The notes: a model not told the origin generated them from the letters alone. Positions 8,190 to 18,404 are shown, counted from the stretch's first letter. The stretch is DNA of 64,000 nt from Iamia majanohamensis (GCF_028532485.1 NZ_CP116942.1:3038001-3102000), one strand, 5' to 3'. Numbers and translations: made by a program.

Positions 8190-9734
8190 CTACCAGTCGG
8201 TGGGCTCGTAGTCCTTCAGGAACTGGCCCCAGCGGTGGGTGCCGGTGTTGAAGCCGTCGATGATGGGATCGACGATGCGGGCGGCGCCGTCGACGATGTC
8301 GAGGGGCGGGTGGAAGCCGTGCTCGGCCCGCTTCTGCGCGGCGAGGGCGACCGGGTCCTCGTCGCTCACCCAGCCGGTGTCCACGCTGTTCATGTGGATG
8401 CCGTCGGCGTGGTAGTCGGCGGCCGAGGTGCGGGTCATCATGTTGAGGGCGGCCTTGGCCATGTTGGTGTGGGGGTGCCGGGTGGTCTTCATCCGTCGGT
8501 AGAACTGGCCCTCCACCGCGGAGACGTTGACGATGTGCTTGTCGCGCTCGGGTGTGCGCAGCAGCAGCGGCTTCAGGCGGGCGTTGAGCACGTACGGCGC
8601 CACCGCGTTGACCAGCTGGGTCTCCAGCAGCTCGACGGTGGGCACCTCCGAGAGCGTGAGCCGCCACGAGTTCCGGTCCCGACGGTCGACCTGCTGGAGG
8701 TCCTGGTCGAGGTGGCCCTCGGGGAAGAGGTGCCCGCCCACGGCGTGGTCCTCCGGCAGCAGCCGGGCCTGCGACGCCAGGGCCGCGCGCGCCGCCGCGT
8801 CCCGCGCCCCGGCGCCGGGGCCGAGGGCGGTCGGGCCGTCGTCGACGATCTCGATCCCCCGCAGCCCGTCGTGGTCGCCGAGCAGGCGCCGGACCTCCGG
8901 GGCCATGTCGTGGTCGGCCGCGACCTCGGCCTCGAGCATGTGGGCGTAGAACGCGGCCGGGCGCCGCACCGTCTGGCAGGCGTTGTTGACCACGAAGTCG
9001 AGGCGGTCACGGGTGTCGAGGAGGTGCCGGCACAGCTCCTCGACGCTCGGGGTGTGGCGCAGGTCGAGCCCGAAGACCTCCAGCCGGTCCGCCCAGTCCT
9101 CGGCGTCGGGCTCCGCCGCGTACCGGGCCGCCGCGTCGCGCGGGAAGCGGGTGGTCACGATCAGCGACGCCCCGGCGCGCAGCAGCTTGATGCCCGCCTG
9201 GTAGCCGATCTTCACTCGGCCCCCGGTGAGCAGGGCGACCCGGCCCGACAGGTCGGCCGTCTCGGTCCGCTTGGCGTGGTTCCGCGCCGCGCACGGCGGG
9301 CACAGCTGGTCGTAGAAGTGGTGGACCACGGTGTAGTGGTCCTTGCAGACGTAGCAGTGGCGCTCGTCCTCGACGCGCCGGTGCCCGGCCCGGGCCTCGT
9401 CCTCGTCGGCGGCCGGCTCGACCTCGTGCGCGGGCGGGAAGACGTTGGGCGTGGTGAACACCGGACGGGCCCGGAGGGTGCGGATCCCGGTCGCGTCGAG
9501 CACCTCGGCCTGGCGGCGGGCCCGGTCGGCCTTCTCCTGGCGCCGGCGGGCCTTGGTCCGCTGGCGCCGCTGCTCGACGTCGGGGGAGAACACGTCGCCC
9601 GCAGCGGCGAGGAGGCGGATGCGCTCGTCGTCGGTCAGGAGCCCGAGCGGCTCCCGGTCGGCGACGAGGTCCTCGAGCACCTCCAGCGCGGTCCGCAGGC
9701 GTGCGGCCACCTGGTCGTCGTCGGTGCCCGGCAC
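8190..9734 (-). CDS. SDR-like Rossmann protein with zinc ribbon and missing catalytic Tyr
   Basis: 514 aa, about twice the length of a classical short-chain dehydrogenase. Residues 1-120 are charged and helical. A CxxC-x14-CxxC zinc ribbon (Cys127, 130, 145, 148) precedes a Rossmann unit with TGGRVKIGYQ (170-179) and NNACQ (250-254). A stretch of about 100 residues (about 258-365) is inserted before the core resumes at LLETQLVNAVAPYVL. The active-site Ser405 (NVSAVEG) and Lys427 are kept. The position four before Lys, normally Tyr, is Thr423 (HPHTNMAKAAL). NAD(P) binding is likely; classical dehydrogenase chemistry is doubtful. GTG start with a weak CATCCT hexamer 6 nt upstream. Transcribed toward the 8111-8161 hairpin. 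Confidence 0.75.
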   Translation of the reverse strand: MPGTDDDQVAARLRTALEVLEDLVADREPLGLLTDDERIRLLAAAGDVFSPDVEQRRQRTKARRRQEKADRARRQAEVLDATGIRTLRARPVFTTPNVFPPAHEVEPAADEDEARAGHRRVEDERHCYVCKDHYTVVHHFYDQLCPPCAARNHAKRTETADLSGRVALLTGGRVKIGYQAGIKLLRAGASLIVTTRFPRDAAARYAAEPDAEDWADRLEVFGLDLRHTPSVEELCRHLLDTRDRLDFVVNNACQTVRRPAAFYAHMLEAEVAADHDMAPEVRRLLGDHDGLRGIEIVDDGPTALGPGAGARDAAARAALASQARLLPEDHAVGGHLFPEGHLDQDLQQVDRRDRNSWRLTLSEVPTVELLETQLVNAVAPYVLNARLKPLLLRTPERDKHIVNVSAVEGQFYRRMKTTRHPHTNMAKAALNMMTRTSAADYHADGIHMNSVDTGWVSDEDPVALAAQKRAEHGFHPPLDIVDGAARIVDPIIDGFNTGTHRWGQFLKDYEPTDW

Positions 9735-9799
9735 CGGACCAGGATGGCCGACGGACCTCCCGGCCCCGTGATCGGCGCCGGGCGCGGGCGGGACCCCGG

Positions 9800-11514
9800 T
9801 CAGGGCCGCTTGGGGTCGAGGCGGTCCATGAGGCGGGACCGGTCGATGATGGCGTCGCTGGTGACGACGCCGCGCAGCCGGCCCCGGGAGTCGACGACGG
9901 GCAGGTGGTCGACGTCGCCGTCGAGCATCGCTCGCAGGGCCTGGCCCAGGTTCCAGTCCGGGTGCCCGACGGGCGTGTCGCGCCGGGCCACCTCGGCGAG
10001 GGTGGTCTCGGCCCAGTCGTCGGGGTCGATGCCGAGCACGTCGTCGAGCACCACCAGGCCCTCGAAGCAGCCCTCGCCGTCCACCACCGGCACCGCCTTG
10101 CGGCGCGCCAGGGACACGTGCTCGGTGAAGAAGAGCGCGATGGTGTCGTCACCGTCGGCCGTGGCCGGGTCGGTCGAGAGCACCGACTCGATGGGCAGGT
10201 CGGCCCGCTGCTCGAGGTGCCCGTCCTTGCGCCGTCGCTGGTAGGCCGACACCGACGACAGGCCCATCAGCAGCTGGGCCCCGGTGGCGGCGAGGAGCCC
10301 GGGCACCACGAACGCGGGTCGGCCGGTGGCCTCGGCCACGAACATGACCGCGGCCAGCGGCACCCGGTAGCCGGCGCCCAGGAAGGCGGCCACGCCCACC
10401 ACGACCCACAGGGACTGGTTGTCGGCGTTGACGATGCCGGCCATGAGCCGGCCGGTCAGCGCGCCCTGCACCACCAGGGGGATGAACAGGCCGGCCACGC
10501 CCCCGCCGCCGACGGTCGACGCGGTGGCGAGGACGCGGATCGTCGCCAGCGCGGCGATGATCCACAACCCCCGCTCCGGGTCGAGGGCGAACTCGACGGA
10601 TCGGTAGCCGGGCCCGAGGGCGAGGCTCTGGCCGTCGAACCAGTAGCTCGAGAGCAGCACGAGGCCGGCCATGACCAGAGCGCCGGCGGCCACCCGGGGG
10701 ACGGGGGACACCTTGGCGCTCATCCGCTTGGCGTTGGAGATGACGGCGGCGAAGGCCCGGGCGCCGATCCCGCAGGTGAGGGCGATGACGGCGGCGACGC
10801 CCAGGTCGGCCAGCACCACGTTGGTCTCCCCCGACACGGGGAACAGCGGCTCGGTGCCGTTGATGAGCACGAAGGTCGTGTAGCCCGACGCCGCGCCCAC
10901 CAGCGCGGGCAGGATCGACCGTGGGGCGAGGTCGTCCTGGAACGGCACCTCCAGCGCGAACACGGCCCCGGTGGCGGGCGCCTTGAAGATGGCGGCCACG
11001 CCGGCGGCGGCGCCGGCCACCAGCGCGGCCCGCTTGTCGACGCCGCGCAGGTACCGGCTGACGGGGCCGAAGAGGGCCGCCCCCACCGCCGAGCCGGTGT
11101 AGATCGACGGGCCCTCCAGGCCTCCGGCCCCGCCCAGGCCGAGGGTGGCGAAGGAGGCCAGGAGCTTGGCCGGCACGGCCCGCAGGTTGAAGGGGGCCTC
11201 GGGGTCGGGCACCGCCTTCACGTACTCGTCGGCGGTGGACGGGCTGGCCAGCGGGCCCACGAAGCGCAGGACCAGGGCGGTGATGACCAGGCCGAGGCCG
11301 GGGAGGGCGGCGCGCACCCAGAGGGGTGACTCGACGACCCGCTCCAGGGCGACGTCGATGGTGGCCCGCTCGAACAGGGCGACGCTCACGCCGGTGATGA
11401 CGCCGATGACGGCGGTCAGCAGGACCAGGTCGCGGGAGCGCAGGACGAGGGCGCGGAGCTCGTCGACCCCGGCCCCGAGGACGCCGTGGGCCTCCCCGTC
11501 GTCGCCCCTCCTCA

Positions 11515-11515
<1 letters not shown>
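9800..11515 (-). CDS. ClC-family chloride channel/transporter with C-terminal CBS pair
   Basis: 571 aa. The ClC pore motifs are readable: GGAGGLEGPSIYTGSAVG (the GxEGP loop), AAGVAAIFKAPATGAVFALEVPF, STVGGGGVAGLFIPLVVQG, and FLGAGYRVPLAAVMFVAEATG. A hydrophobic N-terminal helix (LVLLTAVIGVITGVSVALFE) begins the membrane domain. From about residue 425 two CBS domains follow, including VPVVDGEGCFEGLVVLDDVLG and LPVVDSRGRLRGVVTSDAI, which usually bind adenine nucleotides and gate transport. Inner-membrane anion channel or Cl-/H+ antiporter. Its ATG overlaps the TGA of the XRE regulator gene (TGATG), so the pair is translationally coupled. An upstream in-frame extension exists but overlaps the regulator and looks like a shadow. 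Confidence 0.9.
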
Positions 11516-13132
<1,617 letters not shown>

Positions 13133-13205
13133 GCCGGATCGTCCGGGCGGGGCGGACCGCGGCGCGGCTCGACCGGCCCGGGTCACCCTCCCGTCCTGGT
13201 CCGGA

Positions 13206-13232
13206 GCCCCGGTGCCCTGGCACCGCCGGGGC
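13206..13232. terminator. Hairpin between convergent gmd and methyltransferase genes
   Basis: GGTGCC/GGCACC stem extended by a GCCCCG/CGGGGC pair with a small bulge, in the 145-bp gap between two convergent stops. Confidence 0.4.
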
Positions 13233-13277
13233 GCACCGGTCCGGGGTGTCCGCCGTCCGGGCCCGGGGGTCCCGGCC

Positions 13278-14498
13278 TCAGGCCGGCTCGTCGAGGGTGA
13301 AGCTGAGCAGGCGGGGGTCGCCGCCGCCGTCCCAGCACGGCGAGAAGACCCGGTCGGACTGGAGCTCCACGAGCTGGCCGACCCGGCCGGTGAGCTCGAC
13401 GGTGGCCTCGGGCCGCTCGGCGGTGAGGGTGACCGACCCGCCGACGACCCCGCCGGCCACCACCCGGACGGTCTGCACCTGGCCCGGCTCGAGGCCCACC
13501 GTGGCCAGGCTGACCTCGTGGGGGCCGGCGCCGTCGAGGCGGAGCAGGGCACGGGGGCCGCACCAGCGGAAGCGGGTGCCGTCGGGACGGTGCTCGACGA
13601 ACAGGGGCCCCTCGAGCGGCGTCCACCCGGTGCGCAGCTGGTCGACGGTGCGGGCCTCCAGGCCCAGGCGCTCGATGCCCGCGGCGGTGGGCGAGGCCAC
13701 GAAGATGTTGCTGTTGTCGGCCCGGGTCAGCTCCCACGTCAGGGGGCTCACGCCGTCGACGTGCTGGGCGAACAGGCCGTTGACGGGCCGCAGGAAGCGG
13801 ACGAAGGGCAGGCCCGCCAGCTCCAGCATGTCGAGCAGCTGGGTGCGGGTGTAGGGGCGCTCGATCGTGTGGTAGCGCTCCATGATCTCGACGTTGCTCT
13901 GGTCCCACTCCGAGCCCTCGGGGGGCGCGGCGGCCTCGATCACGGCGACGATGCCGTCGTCGGCCAGGTCGGTGACGGTGTTGCGCAGGGCCGCCACCGG
14001 GTTGAAGAAGTGGTGGAGGGTCGACTCGAACAGGGCCAGCCGGGCGGGGCGGCCCAGGCCCAGGGGCTGGGCCTCGATGTCGTGGACCCGCAGGTCGTAG
14101 CGGAACGGCTGGCCGATGTAGGGCGGGTAGGGGTCGGTCTGCATGCGCCGCTCGGCGATGTCGAGCAGCTCGGCCGAGATGTCGAGGCCGACGACCTCGT
14201 GGCCCAGCTTGGCCAGCCACTGGATGGTCCACCCCGGCCCGCAGCCCACGTCGATGACCAGGTCGCCGGGGGCCAGCTTCGCGGTGTGGACCACGTCGAG
14301 GAACTGGAACACGTCGACCCAGAAGGGGTCGTAGTCGGGGCCCCCGAGGAACGGCTTGACCAGGTGGAACCACTCCTGGGTCTCGCCCCCCTCCTCCACC
14401 AGCTCGCGCAGGTAGGTGACGGCGCCCTCCTTCCAGTCCACCCCGTCGGGCAGGCGGGCGTTGATCTCGCGGAGGAGCTCGGCTTCGGTGGCGGCCAT
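13278..14498 (-). CDS. Class I SAM-dependent methyltransferase with C-terminal beta domain
   Basis: 406 aa. Motif I is VIDVGCGPGWTIQWLAKLGHEVVGLDIS, followed by LALFESTLHHFFNPVAALRN, a methyltransferase_11/25-type Rossmann core (about 85-230). From about 300 onward the protein turns into a beta-rich domain with EVSLATVGLEPGQVQTVRVVAGG and SVTLTAERPEATVELTG, a jelly-roll-like tail seen in glycan-modifying methyltransferases. The substrate is unknown; the neighbouring gmd makes a sugar substrate plausible. It is convergent with gmd and divergent from cofD. ATG 14498 lies 7 nt after TACAGT. Confidence 0.8.
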   Translation of the reverse strand: MAATEAELLREINARLPDGVDWKEGAVTYLRELVEEGGETQEWFHLVKPFLGGPDYDPFWVDVFQFLDVVHTAKLAPGDLVIDVGCGPGWTIQWLAKLGHEVVGLDISAELLDIAERRMQTDPYPPYIGQPFRYDLRVHDIEAQPLGLGRPARLALFESTLHHFFNPVAALRNTVTDLADDGIVAVIEAAAPPEGSEWDQSNVEIMERYHTIERPYTRTQLLDMLELAGLPFVRFLRPVNGLFAQHVDGVSPLTWELTRADNSNIFVASPTAAGIERLGLEARTVDQLRTGWTPLEGPLFVEHRPDGTRFRWCGPRALLRLDGAGPHEVSLATVGLEPGQVQTVRVVAGGVVGGSVTLTAERPEATVELTGRVGQLVELQSDRVFSPCWDGGGDPRLLSFTLDEPA

Positions 14499-14505
14499 CG
14501 GCGCG

Positions 14506-14511
14506 ACTGTA
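14506..14511 (-). promoter_or_regulatory. -10 hexamer TACAGT, leaderless spacing
   Basis: Minus strand, 7 nt before ATG 14498 of the methyltransferase gene. Confidence 0.5.
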
Positions 14512-14566
14512 CCGAGCGACCGGTCGCCGCCGGCCGAGGGCGAGCCGGGTGCCGGGGGGCGGGCGG

Positions 14567-14572
14567 TAGGGT
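14567..14572 (+). promoter_or_regulatory. -10 hexamer TAGGGT, leaderless spacing
   Basis: Six nt upstream of GTG 14579 of cofD. Confidence 0.5.
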
Positions 14573-14578
14573 CGCCGG

Positions 14579-15523
14579 GTGATCTGCGTCCTGGCCGGCG
14601 GCGTCGGTGCCGCCCGCCTGCTCACCGGCCTGGTGCGCGTGGTCGACCCCGCCGAGGTCGTGGTGGTGGCGAACGTGGGCGACGACGTCGTGCTCCACGG
14701 CCTCCACATCTCGCCCGACCTGGACACGATCACCTACACCCTCGCCGACCAGGTCGACCCCGACCGGGGGTGGGGCCTGCGCGACGAGAGCTGGCAGGCC
14801 ATGGCGATGGTCGGCCGCTACGGCGGGGTCGACTGGTTCGGCCTCGGCGACCGCGACCTCGGCACCCACCTGTTCCGGACCCACCGCCTGGGCGAGGGGG
14901 CGACCCTCTCGGAGGTCACCGCCGAGATCACCCGGGCCTGGGACCTCGGGCTCACGCTCCTGCCCGTCACCGACGACCCCCTCCGCACCCGGGTCACCGT
15001 GGTCGACCCGGACGCCGAGCGCGAGGTGGGGTTCCAGGAGTGGTTCGTGCAGCGCCGTCACTCCGTCCCCGTCACCGGCCTCCGCATGGTGGGCGACGAC
15101 ACCGCCCGGCCCGCCCCCGGCGTGCTGGAGGCCCTGATCGGCGCCGACGCGGTGCTCGTGGCCCCGTCCAACCCGCTGGTCTCGATCGCTCCGCTGCTGG
15201 CCGTGCCGGGCGTGGCCGACGCCGTCCACGCCCGCCGCGACCGCACCGTCGCCGTCTCGCCCATCGTGGCCGGGGCCGCCCTCAAGGGCCCGGCCGACCG
15301 CCTCATGGTCGACCTCGGCCACGAGGCGTCGGTGGTCGGGGTGGCCCGGCTGTGGCACGACCTGGCCGCCACCCTCGTGGTCGACGACGCCGACGCCGGC
15401 CTCGCCGAGGCGGTCCGGGAGGAGGGCGTGGAGCCCGTCGTCACCGCGACCGTCATGCGCGACCCCGACACCGCGGCCGCCCTCGCCCGCACCATGCTCG
15501 GCGCCGTCGGGGTCACCGTCTGA
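14579..15523 (+). CDS. cofD: 2-phospho-L-lactate transferase (coenzyme F420 biosynthesis)
   Basis: 314 aa. CofD/FbiA joins the activated phospho-lactate (or PEP-derived) moiety to the deazaflavin FO to form (dehydro)F420-0. The start MICVLAGGVGAARLLTGLVRVV, NVGDDVVLHGLHISPDLDTITYTLAD, GWGLRDESWQAM, WFGLGDRDLGTHLFRT and the C-terminal VAVSPIVAGAALKGPADRLM are CofD signatures. The GTG start fits homology exactly. The stop overlaps cofE by one base (TGATG), so the two are cotranslated. FO synthase (fbiC) and the guanylyltransferase are not in this window. Confidence 0.95.
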   Translation: MICVLAGGVGAARLLTGLVRVVDPAEVVVVANVGDDVVLHGLHISPDLDTITYTLADQVDPDRGWGLRDESWQAMAMVGRYGGVDWFGLGDRDLGTHLFRTHRLGEGATLSEVTAEITRAWDLGLTLLPVTDDPLRTRVTVVDPDAEREVGFQEWFVQRRHSVPVTGLRMVGDDTARPAPGVLEALIGADAVLVAPSNPLVSIAPLLAVPGVADAVHARRDRTVAVSPIVAGAALKGPADRLMVDLGHEASVVGVARLWHDLAATLVVDDADAGLAEAVREEGVEPVVTATVMRDPDTAAALARTMLGAVGVTV

Positions 15524-16263
15524 TGGCCGAGCCCCACGACCGGCCGACGCCGGCCCGCCTCGAGGTGTGGGGCGTGACGGGCCTGCCCGAGGTGGGCCGG
15601 GCCGACGACGTGGCCGGCATGATCGCCGAGGCGGTGGCCGCCCAGGGCGACGCCCTGGCCGACCGCGACGTGGTGGTGGTGACCCAGAAGATCGTGTCCA
15701 AGGCCGAGGGGGCCATGGTGGAGGTCGACCCCACCGACCCCCGGGGCCACCACGCCGTGGTGGAGGCCGAGTCGGTGCGGGTGCTGCGCCGCCGGGGCGA
15801 CCTGGCCATCACCGAGACCCGCCACGGCTTCGTGTGCGCCAACGCGGGCGTCGACCTCTCCAACGTGGAGGCGGGCTGGGCCGCCGTCCTCCCCGACGAC
15901 CCCGACCGCTCGGCCCGGCGGCTGCGTGACGGCCTCCGGGCCCGCACCGGCGCGGAGGTCGGCGTCGTCGTCTCCGACACCTTCGGACGGCCCTGGCGCC
16001 GGGGCCTCACCGACGTCGCCATCGGCTCGGCCGGCCTGGCCGCCCTGGTCGACCTGCGGGGCTCGACCGACTCGCTGGGCCGGGAGCTGCACGCCACCGA
16101 GGTGGCCCTCGTCGACGAGCTGGCCGGGGCGGCCGAGCTGGTCATGGGCAAGGCCGACCGGGTGCCGGTGGCCGTGGTCCGGGGTGGGCCCGACTGGTGG
16201 TTCCGTCGGGGAGGGGTGCGCAAGGAGCTGGTGCGCCCCCCCGGCGAGGACCTCTTCCGCTGA
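15523..16263 (+). CDS. cofE: Coenzyme F420:L-glutamate ligase, stand-alone form
   Basis: 246 aa. CofE adds L-glutamates to F420-0 using GTP. Recognisable blocks: VVVTQKIVSKAEGAMVEVD, ITETRHGFVCANAGVDLSNVEAGW, VGVVVSDTFGRPWRRGLTDVAIGSAG, and the ending VMGKADRVPVAVVRG. The length equals the archaeal-type CofE. The C-terminal nitroreductase-like domain found in mycobacterial FbiB (which reduces dehydro-F420-0) is absent, so that reductase activity would need another gene. Starts within the cofD stop. A hairpin (16285-16332) follows 21 nt after the stop. Confidence 0.92.
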   Translation: MAEPHDRPTPARLEVWGVTGLPEVGRADDVAGMIAEAVAAQGDALADRDVVVVTQKIVSKAEGAMVEVDPTDPRGHHAVVEAESVRVLRRRGDLAITETRHGFVCANAGVDLSNVEAGWAAVLPDDPDRSARRLRDGLRARTGAEVGVVVSDTFGRPWRRGLTDVAIGSAGLAALVDLRGSTDSLGRELHATEVALVDELAGAAELVMGKADRVPVAVVRGGPDWWFRRGGVRKELVRPPGEDLFR

Positions 16264-16284
16264 GGGCCGCCCCGGGCCCGGTCG

Positions 16285-16332
16285 GTCCTGGCGCGCCTGT
16301 GCGTCACGGGTGACCCACCACTGCGCCAGGAC
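16285..16332. terminator. Hairpin after cofE, related to nearby 48-nt repeats
   Basis: GTCCTGGCGC (16285-16294) pairs exactly with GCGCCAGGAC (16323-16332) around a 28-nt loop that itself contains an inverted GTCACGGGTGAC. Between convergent cofE and the small gene ending at 16353. Its reverse complement resembles the 48-nt units at 16754 and 16825. Confidence 0.5.
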
Positions 16333-16352
16333 GGTCGGGCGGCGTGGGGTCC

Positions 16353-16679
16353 TCAGCGGAGGCGGAGGCGGGTGGCGGTGGTCAGCCGGCGCCACCAGCG
16401 GACCGCGCCGGGCACCGCCGGGGGCGGCGGCGGGGGCGCGTCGCGCACCACCGACAGGTGGGTCGGGGGTGCGGCCACCAGGCCACCGGCCAGGCAGCCG
16501 ACGAGGTCGGGCACGCTCTCCCGGGCGATGCGGTGGGTGGCGACGCACCGGTGGCCGTCCCAGACGCTGAGGGTCACGACGCCCTCGGTGGGGTGCGGGG
16601 AGACCCGCAGGGTGCGGTCCGGCCGGTGGGCGTCGGCGAACCAGCTCCGCTCCTCGGTGATCACCCGCGCTGCGCCCAC
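16353..16679 (-). CDS. Small hypothetical protein, 108 aa
   Basis: VGAARVITEERSWFADAHRPDRTLRVSPHPTEGVVTLSVWDGHRCVATHRI begins a compact protein with a beta-strand-rich centre, a Pro tract (APPPPPPAVPG) and a basic C-terminus (WWRRLTTATRLRLR). I do not recognise the family. Third-position G/C bias on this frame and the Asp/Glu-containing composition support coding; the large frame that continues upstream into phhA antisense does not. GTG 16679 was chosen; a second GTG at 16664 is an alternative. The Pro tract and basic tail suggest interaction with membrane or nucleic acid, but this is speculation. Confidence 0.6.
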   Translation of the reverse strand: MGAARVITEERSWFADAHRPDRTLRVSPHPTEGVVTLSVWDGHRCVATHRIARESVPDLVGCLAGGLVAAPPTHLSVVRDAPPPPPPAVPGAVRWWRRLTTATRLRLR

Positions 16680-16753
16680 GCCCCCAAGTCTCGCACCGGT
16701 TCGCCGCCTCTGCCGGCGGGCTGCCGTCGGGGACCCCTCCCCCCCGCCCTCCC

Positions 16754-16801
16754 GTCCTGACACAGGAGGCAGCCACCGGTGGCGTGTGGCTGTGTCCGAC
16801 G
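16754..16801. repeat. 48-nt hairpin repeat, unit 1
   Basis: GTCCTGACACAGGAGGCAGC ... GTGTCC is about 75 % identical to the unit starting at 16825, 71 bp away. It contains internal inverted segments (GCCACCGGTGGC). Confidence 0.45.
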
Positions 16802-16824
16802 CGAGGGCCCCGGCCCCGCAGGCG

Positions 16825-16872
16825 GTCCTCACACAGGACCCGGCCACCGGCGGCGCCTGGCTGCGCCAGGAG
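16825..16872. repeat. 48-nt hairpin repeat, unit 2
   Basis: GTCCTCACACAGGACCCGGC ... GCGCCAGGAG, immediately after the phhA stop. Hairpin-forming (GTCCT...AGGAC; GCGCC...), so it may also end phhA transcription. Confidence 0.45.
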
Positions 16873-16881
16873 CGAGCCGGG

Positions 16882-17751
16882 TCAGGCGGCCCGGGCCAGG
16901 AGGCGGGCGTGGGCGTCGTCGTCCCAGCCCGCGAAGAACGCGCCCAGGACGTCCTCGGCGTGGTCGAAGGACCGGGCCGCGAACAGCAGGGGCTGGTACT
17001 GCGTGATGTCGTAGTCCGTGGTGGCCATGGCGTCGACGTCGAGGGGGCGGACCTCGGCGTCGCGGAAGGTCTGGATCTCGCCGAAGGACGACAGCAGGCC
17101 GGCCCCGTAGGTGCGCAGCTCGCCGTGCTCCCAGAGCACGCCGAACTCGAGGCTGAACCAGAAGACCCGGCTGAAGGCCTCCAGGGCGGCGTCGGACTCG
17201 CTGCGCCGGGCGGCGCCGCCGGCCAGCTCGTAGAGGGCGGCGAAGCGGGGGTGGGCCAGGGCGTTGGCGTGGCCCACCAGCTCGTGCACGACGTCGGGCT
17301 CTGGCGTGTAGAAGGGCACCGAGTGGTGGCGGACGTACTGGGTCGAGCAGAACCGCCGCTCGGCCAGGGCCCCGTAGAAGGTGCGGGTGGGCACCAGCCC
17401 CGGCACGGGGGTGATCGACCAACCGGTGAGCGCGGCCAGGCGGTCCGACACCTGCCCCAGCTGCGGCACCCGTCCCGCCGGCAGGGCCAGGCGGTGGGCG
17501 CCCACCCGGTAGGCGGAGACGGCGTAGGTCTCGTGGAGACGGTGCAGCTCCCCGGACACGGTGGCCCAGAGCTCGTCCTCCTCGGGGGCGTAGTCGACGT
17601 CGGGGATGGGATCACCCGGCACGTGGGCCTCGCACACCGCGGCGATGGCCGCCCGGCGACGGCGGTAGGCGCCGTCGGACACCCCGGGGTGGTCGGCGGG
17701 CAGCGGGAACGCCACCTCGCCCGCGGTGTCTGTGTCGATGTCGGTGTCCAT
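16882..17751 (-). CDS. phhA: Phenylalanine 4-monooxygenase (aromatic amino acid hydroxylase)
   Basis: 289 aa, matching bacterial monomeric PAH. It converts L-phenylalanine to L-tyrosine with tetrahydropterin, O2 and Fe(II). The iron ligands are His156, His161 (VVHELVGHAN) and Glu202 (WFSLEFGVLWE). Other family blocks are YAPEEDELWATV, VPGLVPTRTFYGALAERRFCSTQYVRHHSVPFYTPEPD, YGAGLLSSFGE and YDITQYQPLLFAA. The ATG follows a GGAGG ribosome site by 4 nt. It is divergent from an Lrp/AsnC gene and about 1.3 kb from the FAH end of the homogentisate operon, so it feeds tyrosine into that pathway. No pterin recycling gene is adjacent. Confidence 0.95.
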   Translation of the reverse strand: MDTDIDTDTAGEVAFPLPADHPGVSDGAYRRRRAAIAAVCEAHVPGDPIPDVDYAPEEDELWATVSGELHRLHETYAVSAYRVGAHRLALPAGRVPQLGQVSDRLAALTGWSITPVPGLVPTRTFYGALAERRFCSTQYVRHHSVPFYTPEPDVVHELVGHANALAHPRFAALYELAGGAARRSESDAALEAFSRVFWFSLEFGVLWEHGELRTYGAGLLSSFGEIQTFRDAEVRPLDVDAMATTDYDITQYQPLLFAARSFDHAEDVLGAFFAGWDDDAHARLLARAA

Positions 17752-17828
17752 CTCGCCTCCGGACCTCGTCCCCCAGTGAAGTCCCCACGGGTACCGATGT
17801 CCACCGCACCCCCTGTTCTCCGGACGAT

Positions 17829-17848
17829 CCGTACCGCTGGGTGTACGG
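17829..17848. promoter_or_regulatory. Inverted repeat CCGTAC-N8-GTACGG in the phhA/Lrp divergent promoter
   Basis: Exact 6-bp arms. Flanked by ACGATCC (17824-17830) and AGATCGT (17856-17862), the same half-site words seen in the hpd/Lrp promoter 4.5 kb away. Candidate Lrp/AsnC operator. Confidence 0.45.
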
Positions 17849-17888
17849 TTCCCGCAGATCGTCCATCTCCTCCCCGCCGAGGTGCGCC

Positions 17889-18368
17889 GTGGCCGGACGC
17901 CACCCCCCGCTCGATGCCATCGACCGTCGCCTGGTGACGCTCCTCCAGGAGGACGCCCGCACCTCGGTGCCCGAGCTGGCCCGGCGCGCCGAGGTGGGCC
18001 GGGCCACGGCCTACGCCCGCCTCGACGGGCTGCGCCAGCGGGGGGTGATCACCGGGTTCCGCGCCGAGGTCGACCCCGCCGCGGCCGGCACGCCGCTGGC
18101 GGCCTACGTGTTCGTCGACGTGGAGCAGCAGCGGTGGGAGCAGGCCAAGGCCGCCCTCGTCGAGCTGCCCGGCCTGGTGCACCTGAGCCTCACCAGCGGC
18201 CTCCACGACGCCGTGCTGCTCGTCCGCTGCGCCGACCTGGAGACCCTGCGCGACGTGGTGCTGGTGCGCCTCCACGAGATCCCCGAGGTGCGCTCGGCCC
18301 AGACGCTGTTCGTCCTCGACGAGGTGCGCCTGGCCCCCCTCGCCCCGCCCGTCCCGCCCGAGGCGTGA
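17889..18368 (+). CDS. Lrp/AsnC family regulator, divergent from phhA
   Basis: 159 aa. N-terminal HTH: LDAIDRRLVTLLQEDARTSVPELARRAEVGRATAYARLDGLRQRGVITGFRAEVDP. It is followed by a RAM/ACT-type effector domain (AYVFVDVEQQRWEQAKAALVELPGLVHLSLTSGLHDAVLLVRCADLETLRDVVLVRLHEIPEVRSAQTLFVLDEV). The start is set at GTG 17889 because a GAGGTG ribosome site lies 5 nt upstream and homology begins there; an ATG at 17841 would include the operator region. Lrp members respond to amino acids, so control of phhA by Phe/Tyr is the natural inference. Confidence 0.9.
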   Translation: MAGRHPPLDAIDRRLVTLLQEDARTSVPELARRAEVGRATAYARLDGLRQRGVITGFRAEVDPAAAGTPLAAYVFVDVEQQRWEQAKAALVELPGLVHLSLTSGLHDAVLLVRCADLETLRDVVLVRLHEIPEVRSAQTLFVLDEVRLAPLAPPVPPEA

Positions 18369-18404
18369 CCACGTGCCGCCGCGGGCCGGCGCCGCCCGTC
18401 GGGG

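Noticed and set aside
16680..18275. Long minus-frame extension joining the 108-aa protein to sequence antisense of the Lrp gene
   Set aside because: It runs out of frame through phhA; only the last 108 codons have coding character.
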